From positions 316,546 to 380,545 of the forward strand of contig NMRA01000141.1 in NCBI GenBank assembly GCA_002633005.1: 64,000 nt of DNA, read 5' to 3'. The notes under the pieces are model-generated. The model saw only the letters and a list, made by a program, of their open reading frames with translations, searched no databases and was not told where the DNA came from. The stretch's first letter is position 1, and every line of letters begins with the position of its first letter. The position numbers and the translations under genes were made by a program. The stretch comes from Phoronis australis. Its lineage: Eukaryota > Phoronida > Phoronidae. Shown here piece after piece: positions 1 to 10,019 of this stretch.

Positions 1-268
1 CATATCATCAATGACACATAACACAATGACCTGGAACTGGTGCTATTTGCCAGAGAACCGGTCTCATGATAAGGATCAGTAGATCTACCAACACAACAAT
101 TACTTTTAACAAGATCTTGTTTTTATAGTTTTGGATACTAGACTATTTTGATTACGGTGGACTATAGGCAAAGGATGTGGGAGCTTGATTAAATTCACAG
201 CAGGCACTTGTTGAAGTTCTCATTAAAAGAAACTTTACCACAATTATGGACATCTATTCCCCATTTAC

Positions 269-503
269 CTCGCTTCATGGATGACCGGCGGAACTTGATG
301 CGAACGCGCTTCCATAGATTCTTTAGTCTGCCCCCCTCTCTAAACTCATTCTCCGTTGTCTGAGTGTACACTCGACCACTAGTGCAACCAATGCAGCACT
401 TGTATTTGGGGGTGTTTACAAATGCTTCGGGCGTGACGATCAGCGCCGACGCACACGGCTTGGACTGTACGGTTGGACTTCCACAACCAACATCATCAGA
501 CAT
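269..503 (-). CDS. Probable alternative first exon of the same gene
   Basis: ATG at 503 opens 78 codons plus one base before the donor AAGCGAG|GTAAAT at 269/268 (phase 1). The frame has a stop a few codons upstream of the ATG. The peptide begins MSDDVGCGSPTV, has a cysteine-rich middle (CCIGC at about 38-42) and a very basic end, LKNLWKRVRIKFRRSS at about 60-75. That last motif matches the repeated (L/V)(K/R)N(L/F)...R.R.(K)S pattern of the exon at 6350-6889, which is why I assign it to the same gene. It ends in phase 1 while the 6350-6889 exon ends in phase 0, so it cannot simply replace that exon before a shared downstream exon unless another donor is used. A possible acceptor (CTTCTGAAG at about 516-524) would make it internal. 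An exon of an unrelated gene is also possible. Confidence 0.5.
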
Positions 504-545
504 GGCCCAGTTCACTTCAGAAGCGGAAATTCAGGAAAGCAACAG

Positions 546-775
546 AAACCACGTGACTCAATATCAAATGAATGAAATCCCTAAGATCCATGCAACAGAA
601 GACCACTGAGTAATGTGGGACAAACCCAGTGAGGTTCAATAGGTCTTTTTTATTGAAGTGCAGCTTTATAGAACTTTGTAACCATTTCAGAGAACGTCGG
701 ATGTGAATTCCTGCTATGTAACCCAATGGTGAGCAGCTTATATTGGAATCTGTAGATGAGGATGACGTCAGCTCA
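546..775 (-). promoter_or_regulatory. Candidate promoter with CRE, E-box and AP-1-like sites
   Basis: Upstream of the ATG at 503 there is a palindromic CACGTG E-box (550-555) overlapping a TGACTCA AP-1-type site (554-560). Further up lie an inverted CCAAT (723-727) and a full palindromic cAMP-response element TGACGTCA (763-770). I see no clear TATA box. This grouping within 270 bp is suggestive of a promoter for the alternative first exon, but each site is short, and a second TGACGTCA occurs elsewhere in the window (63787-63794). Confidence 0.25.
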
Positions 776-3700
776 GGAATATGCACAAAATAAGACCATT
801 AAGGTCACAAGCAGGATGCGCTAACCTTTAAGTCGGGTCAGTGATAAGTAATCAGTAAGGTTGTTGGCGAGATCTTGGTTCAGTCTAGAATCCACAATAG
901 ATACAGTTCAGGTGAAGCGTCCAGTTAACTTGCCTTCTCTGAGCACTTTGAAATGAGGACAACAAGGATTTGTTTTTCTCTCCAGAAGATGATCTGGCTA
1001 AAAACGCTTCAGGGAGACTTTCATCGCTTCATAATCCTGACACAAACGCAGTGCTTCCAAACGCGAGGCTGATTTATGCTAAGCATGTAATCCCGGCAAC
1101 TACATTAATGTAGTGTGAGTGAACCGCAGCAGGAAATGCATCGAGCTAAAAACAACACAGTTAAAACAGCCAACACTGATGCCTCTATCAGTTAAAATAC
1201 ATCCAGCCTCCTACATGAATTTCACTGGTTCACTTGGCAGTCTTACAATAGCATCCTGTGGACAAGCACTGAGCCCAACCTGAATTCCCTGTAAGTGGAC
1301 CGATCCAATCTCTCAGCAGGACCCATTGACTAACTCAAACACATATGCAAATCAGGAAAAAAGCCAGCTAAAGCTACAAATGCCAAACCCCACTCAGTAG
1401 AAATTACTATTCTGAAAATTACAGTACCGTTCAGGTCAAATCTGATCTCAACAGCACCTGTGTTACCATCAAGCCAAGAATAGGCTTCAGGCTTCATGAC
1501 AACTTGGAAAATTAATTAGAATTTATGATGGCCACAAGAACACATGGACCACTTCAATTGCCCTAAAAGGAAACAAAAACAACTCCAGACAATGTGTTGG
1601 TATGCCTGCACTGCTGTCAATGGACAATTAGTGATTTTTTAACCATTTTATTTTATCTATAGTCAGTGCATAAATACAATTGCCTGCCCTCAAAGCAAAA
1701 ACATGCAGGCAGACATTGATAACAATAACAGTGAGGTAACAGGTAATAAAACCCATCTTAAAGTGCGGGTGCACTACACTTACCATTCCGCACTCACCAT
1801 TACAGCAAAAACATTACAGACTTTGAAATGACAAATTGTTTAAGATCTAATGAGCAAAAAATTGTTAAAATAGAACTGAATTGTGGGTAAATAGTGCAGT
1901 TTTCTAGCGACAAATTTATTGGGGGAGGGAAGGAGAGGTCATATCCTCAGACAGACTACATCAATACTTTGAACTATTGCAGCTACCTTGGAAGGCACAA
2001 AATCTTTCAAATTATCATTTGCACAGTAACACACACATCATCCGCCAACACACGTCCCACACAACAAATCAACAAGAAATCAAAACGCTTTCAGCTGGGA
2101 TACTCACAATGACCTCGCGGACTGACACAATTAGGTGAGAGTGGAGGGCTGACTGTACCGGAGACGCTGTGTCTCTGAAATGGGAGAAAGATCCGCATTA
2201 TGTATACCACATGTCCCCAACACTTATCCAAATGAAGTTCTGGGCTCATAGACATCTTCATCCATCGGCCTCGAGGGGCAGCCTAGAGCATCAGGTTTTC
2301 TCCAGTGAGCACGAGCCGTGAGCGATAGCACACAATGCATTTGTACGAATTTTGTACAATAATTCAAACAACACACGAGATGCCAGTTTCACTTATGTTA
2401 TGTAAAGCCAATGAATTGCAAATTAGACAGTAGGTAAATCACCTTCAGAGAAAGGACCCACTCACTGCTGATGACAAAAGATGCCACCACACCAAATAAA
2501 CTGTCAAATAAAGCTACGTTACTGACCTCTATCATTGTTCAACAGAACTAACCGATCAGACCTGCAACCTTTGTAATACTGAGGCCGGTTACACTAAAAA
2601 CTTCGCAACTTTGTGTTTGTCATAAGCAGTCTTATCATAGACTTCTCCAGGGAGACTTACACCAAAGCTTTCAACTAGTCACCTATCTCTCTTTACAAAG
2701 GTAAAACATTTTAGTAAAACAGGCTACTGGTGTGTTGATTGTCAAAGAATTCCAACCCAATGAAGTAAATCTGTGAAACGGAATCCAGTTTTAGACAAGT
2801 TAAAAATCGTTGACAATCCAAATTTTCACTTGCTCATCTTTCTATATTGCTAAAAATCCAAGCATTTTTCATGAACTGAATAATTAAAAGGCTACGCACA
2901 CCCGCTACACCCCCAACTTTTGGTCTCTGCTTCTGCCCAGAATGGATTTTACAAAATTTTCAAAATGGCAGATTACAGCGTTTTTTTACTTCACACGGCA
3001 GAATGAAGTTCATTATGGTCAATTTTTGCCGTCACTAACTTGAATCATTTTAGTTTGAAGCTGGCACTTTTGGCTTGGCCTTATTTATTACAGCACAAGA
3101 GGCATTCACGTAACAAATATTCGTTAGTAACTCCGGTTGACTACATAAACCATTTACTGCGGGTGAAAAGTGAGAAATAAAACTGTTAAGTGAAAGTGGA
3201 AAAGGAGATTCAATTGAAACAGAAAGCCACCACAAGACAAGAATTAAATCTGAACTAAGAGAACTAAAACAAAATAGGTAATCTATCAATTAAACCATTA
3301 CGTAACAGCTGCATACAGAGTTAAAAATTGGTAACTGGCACGTCAGTTCACAATTTCCACACACGTACTCATAAGAACAATCTAGATACAGATTTAATTA
3401 TAATAAGTACACATCTGCCTTACTAGTTTTGATATCGCGCAAAAATACTTTTAGCAAGTCTCATGGAGATAGAGCCAAGCTTCACAGAGCCACTTTCTTC
3501 GCTTCTGTCAGAGATTAGTACAATTCTTTGCGATGAATTCTTTGTGAGATTTCAATTGATGATGCACTCTGTTTGCAGCAATTTCGTTACAGCCATAACC
3601 AAGAAAACACCCGTAACCCGCCACGCTGTCTTGTACGTGACCCAATCAGAAAACTGAGCAAAAAATTAAAGCAAAAACTGGAATTTTGAATGTAATCCCC

Positions 3701-3777
3701 AAAATGAAAATTTATTACAACTGTAACAAACTGAATGGTGGCTCAAGTTGCAAAGGTCTTCCTTTTTTGATACTTAC

Positions 3778-3813
3778 ATTCTCGTATTTGATATCAATTG
3801 TACACGGTATATG
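3778..3813 (-). CDS. Weak candidate 36-bp phase-0 micro-exon
   Basis: The acceptor GTTTCCAG and the consensus donor GAGAAT|GTAAGT flank 36 bases encoding HIPCTIDIKYEN, phase 0 on both sides. It lies downstream of the candidate micro-exon at 4419-4451 on the same strand. GTAAGT is expected tens of times by chance in a window this size, and the peptide has no recognised motif, so I give it low weight. Confidence 0.15.
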
Positions 3814-4418
3814 CTGGAAACCCTCCCACAAACTTCATATCATGTATAATAATACATTAAAAACAGCAACTGTCAATTTCCAAGCGTTAATAGCTTCACC
3901 CCTGTAACACTGGAGTTGTGAGAATGGTTTAAAAAATGGGTCAGTAACACACTGCGGTTTGACTGCTAAGCCACACCCCCTATTGCTGAAGTCAAGAAGC
4001 AGAAAAACTGAGGAAATCATATGTGAACACAAGGCAAGGATTACCAAGCCTGGTTGGGGGAGCTGTTTAACAACAAAAGCTTACAAGTGGTTTGATTTCA
4101 CAGTACTCCCAGTAATGAAGAAATAAACAATCAACTTAAAAAACAAACACATCGTGTACAGAACAAAACCATTTTTGACACCCAACACATTTTCACTGAT
4201 AAAATGTTACGCCATACTAACTTTAAAAGATTATCAGTAAAAAACATCCCAGAATCGTTAATTCCACTCGAATCAAATAGTTGAAAAATATACGTTTGTT
4301 TTTCGATACTACTGAGAATTGTGAAGAAATTTTTTAAATGTAAATTAAACAGCTTTCCCTGGTGATAACACAAATTGTGACGTGGGGCAATGAGCGTGGC
4401 CACGCTAGCGCACTCTAC

Positions 4419-4451
4419 CTGTGGCGACATGTCCAACTCCATCTGTTTCAC
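4419..4451 (-). CDS. Candidate 33-bp phase-0 micro-exon
   Basis: A strong acceptor (GTTTTCCCACCAG) and a good donor (CCACAG|GTAGAG) enclose 33 bases that encode VKQMELDMSPQ, phase 0 on both sides. It therefore fits in frame directly after the exon ending at 6350. It is GC-richer than its surroundings and lies between the known exons on the same strand. Splice-site-flanked 33-mers also occur by chance, so this needs transcript support. It would be an optional 11-residue insert. Confidence 0.3.
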
Positions 4452-4569
4452 CTGGTGGGAAAACGCGTCAAACAAAACAACATTAGTTAAGACATACGTG
4501 CACACACACCTCTCCCTCCGAAGACAGGATAACTGAACGGAGTGGCCATCACCACGACAACAAGAGGTC

Positions 4570-5795
4570 TGTTACAACAAAAGCAACGCAAACTGTTGAA
4601 ATGCGCAAATGGTCTGGTGCTAGGGGCGTTAATTAGTAGCACGAAAATGGCCACAAAAAGGTGCAGAATATGTATTTAGTGTCTGAAGGCATTGTTGGAT
4701 AAATAACAGAGACCTGTATTACCAAATTTCATGAAAAATCAAGAAACTCCAAACATAGAAAGGTGAAAATTGCCACTACGAAGCACAGCGGTAATTGAAT
4801 CTGTCCGAAAGAAGCTGCTGTCTGTAACAACATCCCCAGGAACACACTGGCCAATTTCACAAAGATTCTGCAAGGGGTTTAGGAGATACAACTGCGAATG
4901 CAAAAAAACAAAATTGCCACTCGAGACACCCACAGAAGTCAGACCACCTGAAAATGAACGTCAGTCATGGCCTTTTCGGTAAGAACACATCTGCAAATTT
5001 TTATACCATAACTGATCCTTGGATCGGTTTGACAGATAGTGAAGTGAACACAAAAGACTTGCAAATAATGAAAATGGTGACTGGGTGGTGCAAAATACTT
5101 TGAATACATCGGAAATTGAAAATACATCGTCTCCTTAATAGAAGTCTATTTGCTAATTTCATGAAAATCTGTCCAGAGACTCACCAAACACTGAGCTAAA
5201 CATAAAAAAACAAAATATACCACAAGGTGGCACAACAGTGGTCGAATCCGTCAGGAAATTCAGGTCAGTTGTTGTCTAATTCATGCAAAAACATTTTTCA
5301 ACTTTCATAAAGGAGATACAGATGTGGCCATGTAGAAACGCACATTAGTTGGGCTCTTCCCAAAATCACCGTCGACCATAGTCTTCTCCACAGGAAGACA
5401 TCTGCCAATTTCCATTATGATCGTTGAAGCAGTTTGTCAAATAAAGAGGTAGATGTCAAAAAAAAAGACTCGAAAATAATAAGGAGCGGTAGAAACGTTT
5501 GAATATATAAAGATACCGCCATCTCCTGAACAGAAATCTATTTGTAGTACTTCACGAATTCTTAAGGTACAGATGCAAACGTAAAAGACTAAAACTACCA
5601 CTAGGAGGCGCAGTGGTACTCAAATCAGTCTGAAACTCGTCATCATCTGCCGTCAGCTTCATAAGAACACATCTGCCTAATCTCATTTAGAGAGTACAAA
5701 GGGTTTAGGAGATACAGCAGTGGAGACCAGACACAGGATACCCAGACATAGAAGACAGCAATATGCACTCATGTACATGTGTATGTGGGTGCAAA
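4570..5795 (+). repeat. Composite repeat element, copy 1 (three-monomer internal array)
   Basis: The left end (AACAAAAGCAACGC, GTTGAAATGCGCAAATGGT) matches the left end of the element at 26690-28175. The body is a run of about 140-bp monomers of three kinds, each marked by a variant of GCCACTAGGNGGCGC. C-type monomers start near 4758, 5218 and 5592, A-type near 4913 and 5345, and B-type near 5072 and 5480. The right end (GAGATACAGC..., CCCAGACA.AGA, GGCAATATGCAC in the related copy, GCAATATGCACTC here) also matches. I see no intact coding sequence on either strand. It sits between the candidate micro-exon at 4419 and the exon at 6350. Confidence 0.7.
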
Positions 5796-6349
5796 ATAAT
5801 GGTTAAGCCACGTCTGCTCAAATTGTGATTTCTGGTTGTTAAAAGCAACAGAACCGTTCTCAAGATTGGTTGGTGGTCTCCCCTTTCACAGACAAGGTAT
5901 CAAAACAAAATACCATGACATAAATCAGCAGTGGTGCAGTACATAATTTTGACAAAAAAGCTAAAACAATCTCCTAGTTGAAATGCATCGCAAAACAGAA
6001 TGGTTTTAAAGCCCTGTATGTATGCCTGCTTTCCACAAATAATTTTTCATCCAGAGTCATGACTTACTTACAGTGGATATTTTGTTGGCACATTATCTAA
6101 GTCATGTTTATTTTAGAAAATTGAAGAGATGAAAGGGCATCTTGTGGAAATATTTGTTAATTTGAGTGAATTGGTTTGCATTAAAATTAGTTTCATCGAA
6201 TTTATTATCAGAATGAAACCCTCGAGGTTTTTGGCACGAGGTAAATTTGCAGACACTTCCGTTTCACATAATCGCTACTTCACTAAACTTCCCATAACAT
6301 ACTCTTCCTTTCTAGTTTGTCATTTTCATCGAGCCATATTACAGTATAC
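5796..6349. other. Intronic stretch, nothing recognised
   Basis: Sequence just downstream of the 6350 donor in gene orientation. A GTAAGT at 6066-6071 (minus) has no protein-like exon before it. No repeat was recognised. Confidence 0.4.
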
Positions 6350-6889
6350 CTTGTCAAGAGCAGTCCTGCGAGGTGACTTCATCCCCTCAAAGGCTTGCTT
6401 GGGACTCATCTTCCCTCTCTGTGATTGGACACACCCATCGGCATCTGAGCTAGACTCTAATAACTGACTCATTGGTGTCGGGACTTTGGCCGGTGACCAA
6501 GCCACCGTCAGTACATCCCTCCCACGATTCTGAGAGCCCCAGGATCCCGCCCTGGGGCGGTGTCCCTGGGTATCTGTTGCCAAGTGAGTGGAGGCCAGCG
6601 GTGAACTCGGTGCTGCTGAAGTTCCCGCCGGTGATGTGGGGTGGCGCCGGCGCATCATCGAGGCAGCGTCGGACTTGGAACGTGGGCGGAAGCTGTCGAA
6701 AAAGTTTTTGACTTTCGAAGAGTCCGGCGACGGTTCGCGATTGCTATCGCCGCCCGATTTGGTGCGCTGGCGGAACTTGAGTAAGTTACGTAGGCCGCCT
6801 GATCCCAAGCGCGGTCGAAACTGTTCCTGATCACTAGATGGTGGCGGTGTCTCCTGCTCATGACCTTCCAAACCTGGTGCACTGGCGTC
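6350..6889 (-). CDS. Second coding exon, candidate AMPK gamma N-terminal region with FRPRSKSDA motif
   Basis: This 540-bp exon lies between the acceptor TTCTACTACAG|GACGCC and the donor GACAAG|GTATAC, both phase 0, so it joins the exon ending at 13103 in frame with no base lost. Residues 1-30 are proline- and acid-rich. The basic motif LRNLLKFRQRTKSGG lies at 33-47, VKNFFDSFRPRSKSDA at 60-75, MRRRHPTSP at 79-87, RPRAGS at 111-116, MSQLLESS at 140-147 and SPRRTALDK at 172-180. Long invertebrate AMPK gamma subunits, as I recall them, carry FRPRSKSDA-like and RPRAGS-like 14-3-3/phosphorylation sites ahead of the CBS domains, which is the basis for the family call. The exon is markedly GC-richer than its flanks, as expected for coding DNA here. 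Reading past the donor gives only seven more codons before a stop. The CBS domains needed to prove the identity are not in the window. Confidence 0.85.
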
Positions 6890-8010
6890 CTGTAGTAGAA
6901 ATGCAACAGTTAAGCGAGATCTCAAATTAGCAGGCCTTGGCACGACCAATATTAAGTAGACTTTTAGTTGTGTTTCAGTAGTTCACAGAAATTTTCTTGC
7001 CAAATCAACTTTTGTTTTCAAAATTGGTGCACTGATTTGCAGTTACTAGTAGCAACATCCTCTGCATAAGTAATTCAATCCTGTCCAAGATCCATAAAAT
7101 GACATTCTTCACAAAGTTCAAACACGGCTCATTGTCAAGCAAATAGCGGAACACTATAACAAGCATGTTGCATAGTTTACTTTCCAGTTTGGTCGCCGGA
7201 GCGAGCAATCATTCATCTCGAGAGCCAGACACGAGAGTTCCGGTAATTTTCTGTTCTAGCAAGAGAGGAGACAACCTTTGCTAGAAGAAGTCATCACCAT
7301 GACAACATCAGAACAGCAACTATTAATCAACAACTTCTCTAACTTGAATAAGTGAGATTTTCCAACAATTTACTACTTATTCACAATATTTTTATCGGCA
7401 ATTTTGTGAAAATTAAGTGAGGAGTGGACGGGAGTTAGGGCTTAAGCCATAACATCATTCTTTTCAGAACCAATTATCAAACACCAGAGATGTTACAATC
7501 CACCCTAAGCCCACAATCCTGTGCATGACTCTTACCATTTATTTCAGATAACAAATGATGAGTTGCAGTCAAACACCAGCATGTGACAATTGTGATACAT
7601 AGTACAGGCTTGGCCCAAGGTGATGAATGGGTGCAAACAAGCCTCTAACCTTTCCAGGTCAGCCTTAAGTGTCTTTTAATTATCTCCATACTGAGAAGGT
7701 CAGTGACACTGGAGAAGCCAGTGTAAACACCAGGATTATCTATACTAATGCACTCTTACAAGACACCCCTATTTAAACTTCAAGTAATCAGTGATAACAC
7801 TCTATAGTTTACCTTCACAAATACTCCCTAAATGCTCACTAAAATATATCAGTTTCAGACTACCTCATACCGAAATCTTTCAGAAAAATTCAAAAACGTT
7901 GGCAAAGAAGTAGATTTGTTTACTTTAGGAGAAAGGTACCAGTTCCATCTGAACGGAAATTTTCCCCCAGTGTGTTCCAATTGCAATGGGTACTTCCGAC
8001 TAATTCAGTT

Positions 8011-8102
8011 AGGCCACGCCTACCCAGTTAGGCCGCGCCTACCCAGTTAGGCCACGCCTACCCAGTTAGGCCATGCCTACCCAGTTAGGCCACACCTACC
8101 CG
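8011..8102 (+). repeat. 19-bp minisatellite, about 5 copies
   Basis: The unit AGGCCACGCCTACCCAGTT repeats five times with single-base changes (CACGCC, CGCGCC, CATGCC, CACACC), the last copy degenerate at its end. It is GC-rich against an AT-rich intron. Confidence 0.95.
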
Positions 8103-9254
8103 GTGCAAAGCCAACATGCCGAAGTCCTTGACAAGCACACAACAGTAACGGATTCTCTGCAATCTTTTTGATCCCATTTCACTGAAACTGTCGCCATATA
8201 GAGCCGTATTATCAAAATGGCTAATGCAGCAGAGATATATCATAGATTATGCCCTCCAATTCACACACCAGGGACCATTCATAAGGATAGCTAATCACTT
8301 CCAACAGACAGGAAGCAGTAGCTATGGTTTCACATTGCACTTTTAAGGTGGGTCACAAGATTAAGTGTTTGGGCAATTATTTCATATGAAAAATCCAATT
8401 GCAGTACACTACTACCATGAAATTTGACGACATTTGGAATTTTTTTATTAGTGGATAGGTGGTCTAGTGTTACAGCTGCTAAGCTGGAAAAAATCAAAGT
8501 AGGTCATTTACTGTCCTACTTCTCCATATATTGACAGGATTATCTTTCTGTCAGATCTATGAAACCATCACCGACAGCACAAACACTTCCACATTTTATT
8601 GAGGTTGAACAACTCAAAAATTGGAAATTCAAAAATGGCTCATGTACGCATAGCCTGCGACTCAAGGTGTAACGCAAATGGAATCTAAGGAATATTACGA
8701 GACCAATTTTTATAAGAGTGGTATATACCATATTAGGCCTTACCTGATTTCCGTTTTTAACAAGCAAAACAGGGCGAAATGCAGCTTAAAGAGTTTTGAG
8801 TTGTCATGGCAATATTTCCCTGAGTCACAGGTGGATACCTGGGTTCTATGCTTTATTTTTAACCATTAAAAATAAAAAATGTGAAACGCAATAAAAGCAA
8901 TTTTTCCCTTAGTGCTCGTTCATCTATCAAAGTGTATTGTTTATCCAGGAGTATCTATTCATCTCATACTGCAATCTTCTGTATGTTTTTATCAACGACA
9001 GGCACTTGATCTAGTTAGTTCTCCGAATGTCGTCGTTTTGCACTGTAAGTGTCCCAAAAGCATTGTAAAATCATTTTAACACTTCGGTTCATAATCCATG
9101 TTTTTACATGGCAAGGAGTTGTCACGGTGCGAGTTGTCACTGCCTGACTTACTCAATTAAGTCGCATTTAAACAACAATGGACCTCAAACTCGATCAGCA
9201 TACGCCATTTACAAAAAAACTATCGGTGCACGCGAATGTCCAAACCAGGTAGAA

Positions 9255-9477
9255 TATTAGCAAATCACCAGTACAAAAAGTATTGCGCAAGCGATACAGA
9301 GATAATCTCTTCCACCCTGCCCCAGTAAGACGTGTAGTTGAAACTAGGGCAACTGATCGAGTGCAACATGCTCTACTTCTCAAACCGGTGTCAAAAATGG
9401 CCGCCGCAGTGTCAACTTGCTCCGCGTCAGTCATATTTACACGATCAGCTGTTCTGTATTAGTTTCTCATGCCCCAT
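9255..9477 (+). repeat. Dispersed repeat family C, copy 1
   Basis: Shares an ordered series of blocks with 12290-12484 and 42675-42930: TTAGCA..CACCAGTA, TGCGCAA, AGAGATAATC, CTTCCACCCTGCCCCAGT, GTAGTTGA, AACCGGTGTC, GTGTCAACTTGCTCCGC and a TTTACAC end. No protein is encoded. It is probably a non-autonomous mobile element; its termini were not resolved. Confidence 0.7.
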
Positions 9478-9855
9478 GACAACTGTTTCCTGTATAAATG
9501 CAGCTAAAGATAACAGCAGACATATCATTGTGTTTACATATTCTCTCATCTTGATTGGCTGTATTCATTTAGATTGACATGTTGCAAATATCCATTTACC
9601 ACTGTTTCAGGAAAGAGCAACTATAATGGAGTGCTTGGACTGCGATTACAACAAAGTTGAGTGAAAATTCAGCAATCAATAAATCAGTTGGAAAAAAGAA
9701 TTAAAAAATGATCGTATTGAAAACCACGTCTTCATCAGTTCTGCGATGAAACTTATTTCCAGGAATTCAATCTTAACTGATGATTTCATTTTATAGCGAC
9801 TTAAATTTCAATCTAATCAATGCAAACGGTAAAAAACTAGCAACTGCTCAAATGT

Positions 9856-10019
9856 AGTGAGAGGCAAACTTGTGCATACACAAGAGTAGAGACAGCAGTG
9901 AGAGGCAAACTTGTGCATACACAAGAGTAGAGACAGCAGTGAGAGGCAAACTTGTGCATACACAAGAGTAGAGACAGCAGTGAGAGGCAAACTTGTGCAT
10001 ACACAAGAGTAGAGACAGC
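9856..10019 (+). repeat. 41-bp tandem repeat, 4 identical-looking copies
   Basis: The unit begins AGTGAGAGGCAAACTTGTGC and ends TAGAGACAGC; four copies run head to tail with no differences that I see. Each unit contains the inverted repeat CTTGTG-CATA-CACAAG, a six-base-pair stem with a four-base loop. It lies in the main intron. Confidence 0.95.

Larger units (their letters stand above)
504..4418. other. Non-coding stretch, mostly unannotated
   Basis: Apart from the promoter-like sites near 546-775 and the weak micro-exon at 3778-3813, I see only short chance reading frames and AT-rich sequence. No mobile-element ends were recognised. Confidence 0.5.

Noticed and set aside
6066-6095. Consensus GTAAGT donor ending a 25-bp exon
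   Set aside because: The candidate exon is too short and AT-rich, with no protein-like content; GTAAGT is frequent by chance.
9856-10019. CRISPR-like regular array
   Set aside because: The copies abut without unique spacers and the context is eukaryotic; it is a minisatellite.
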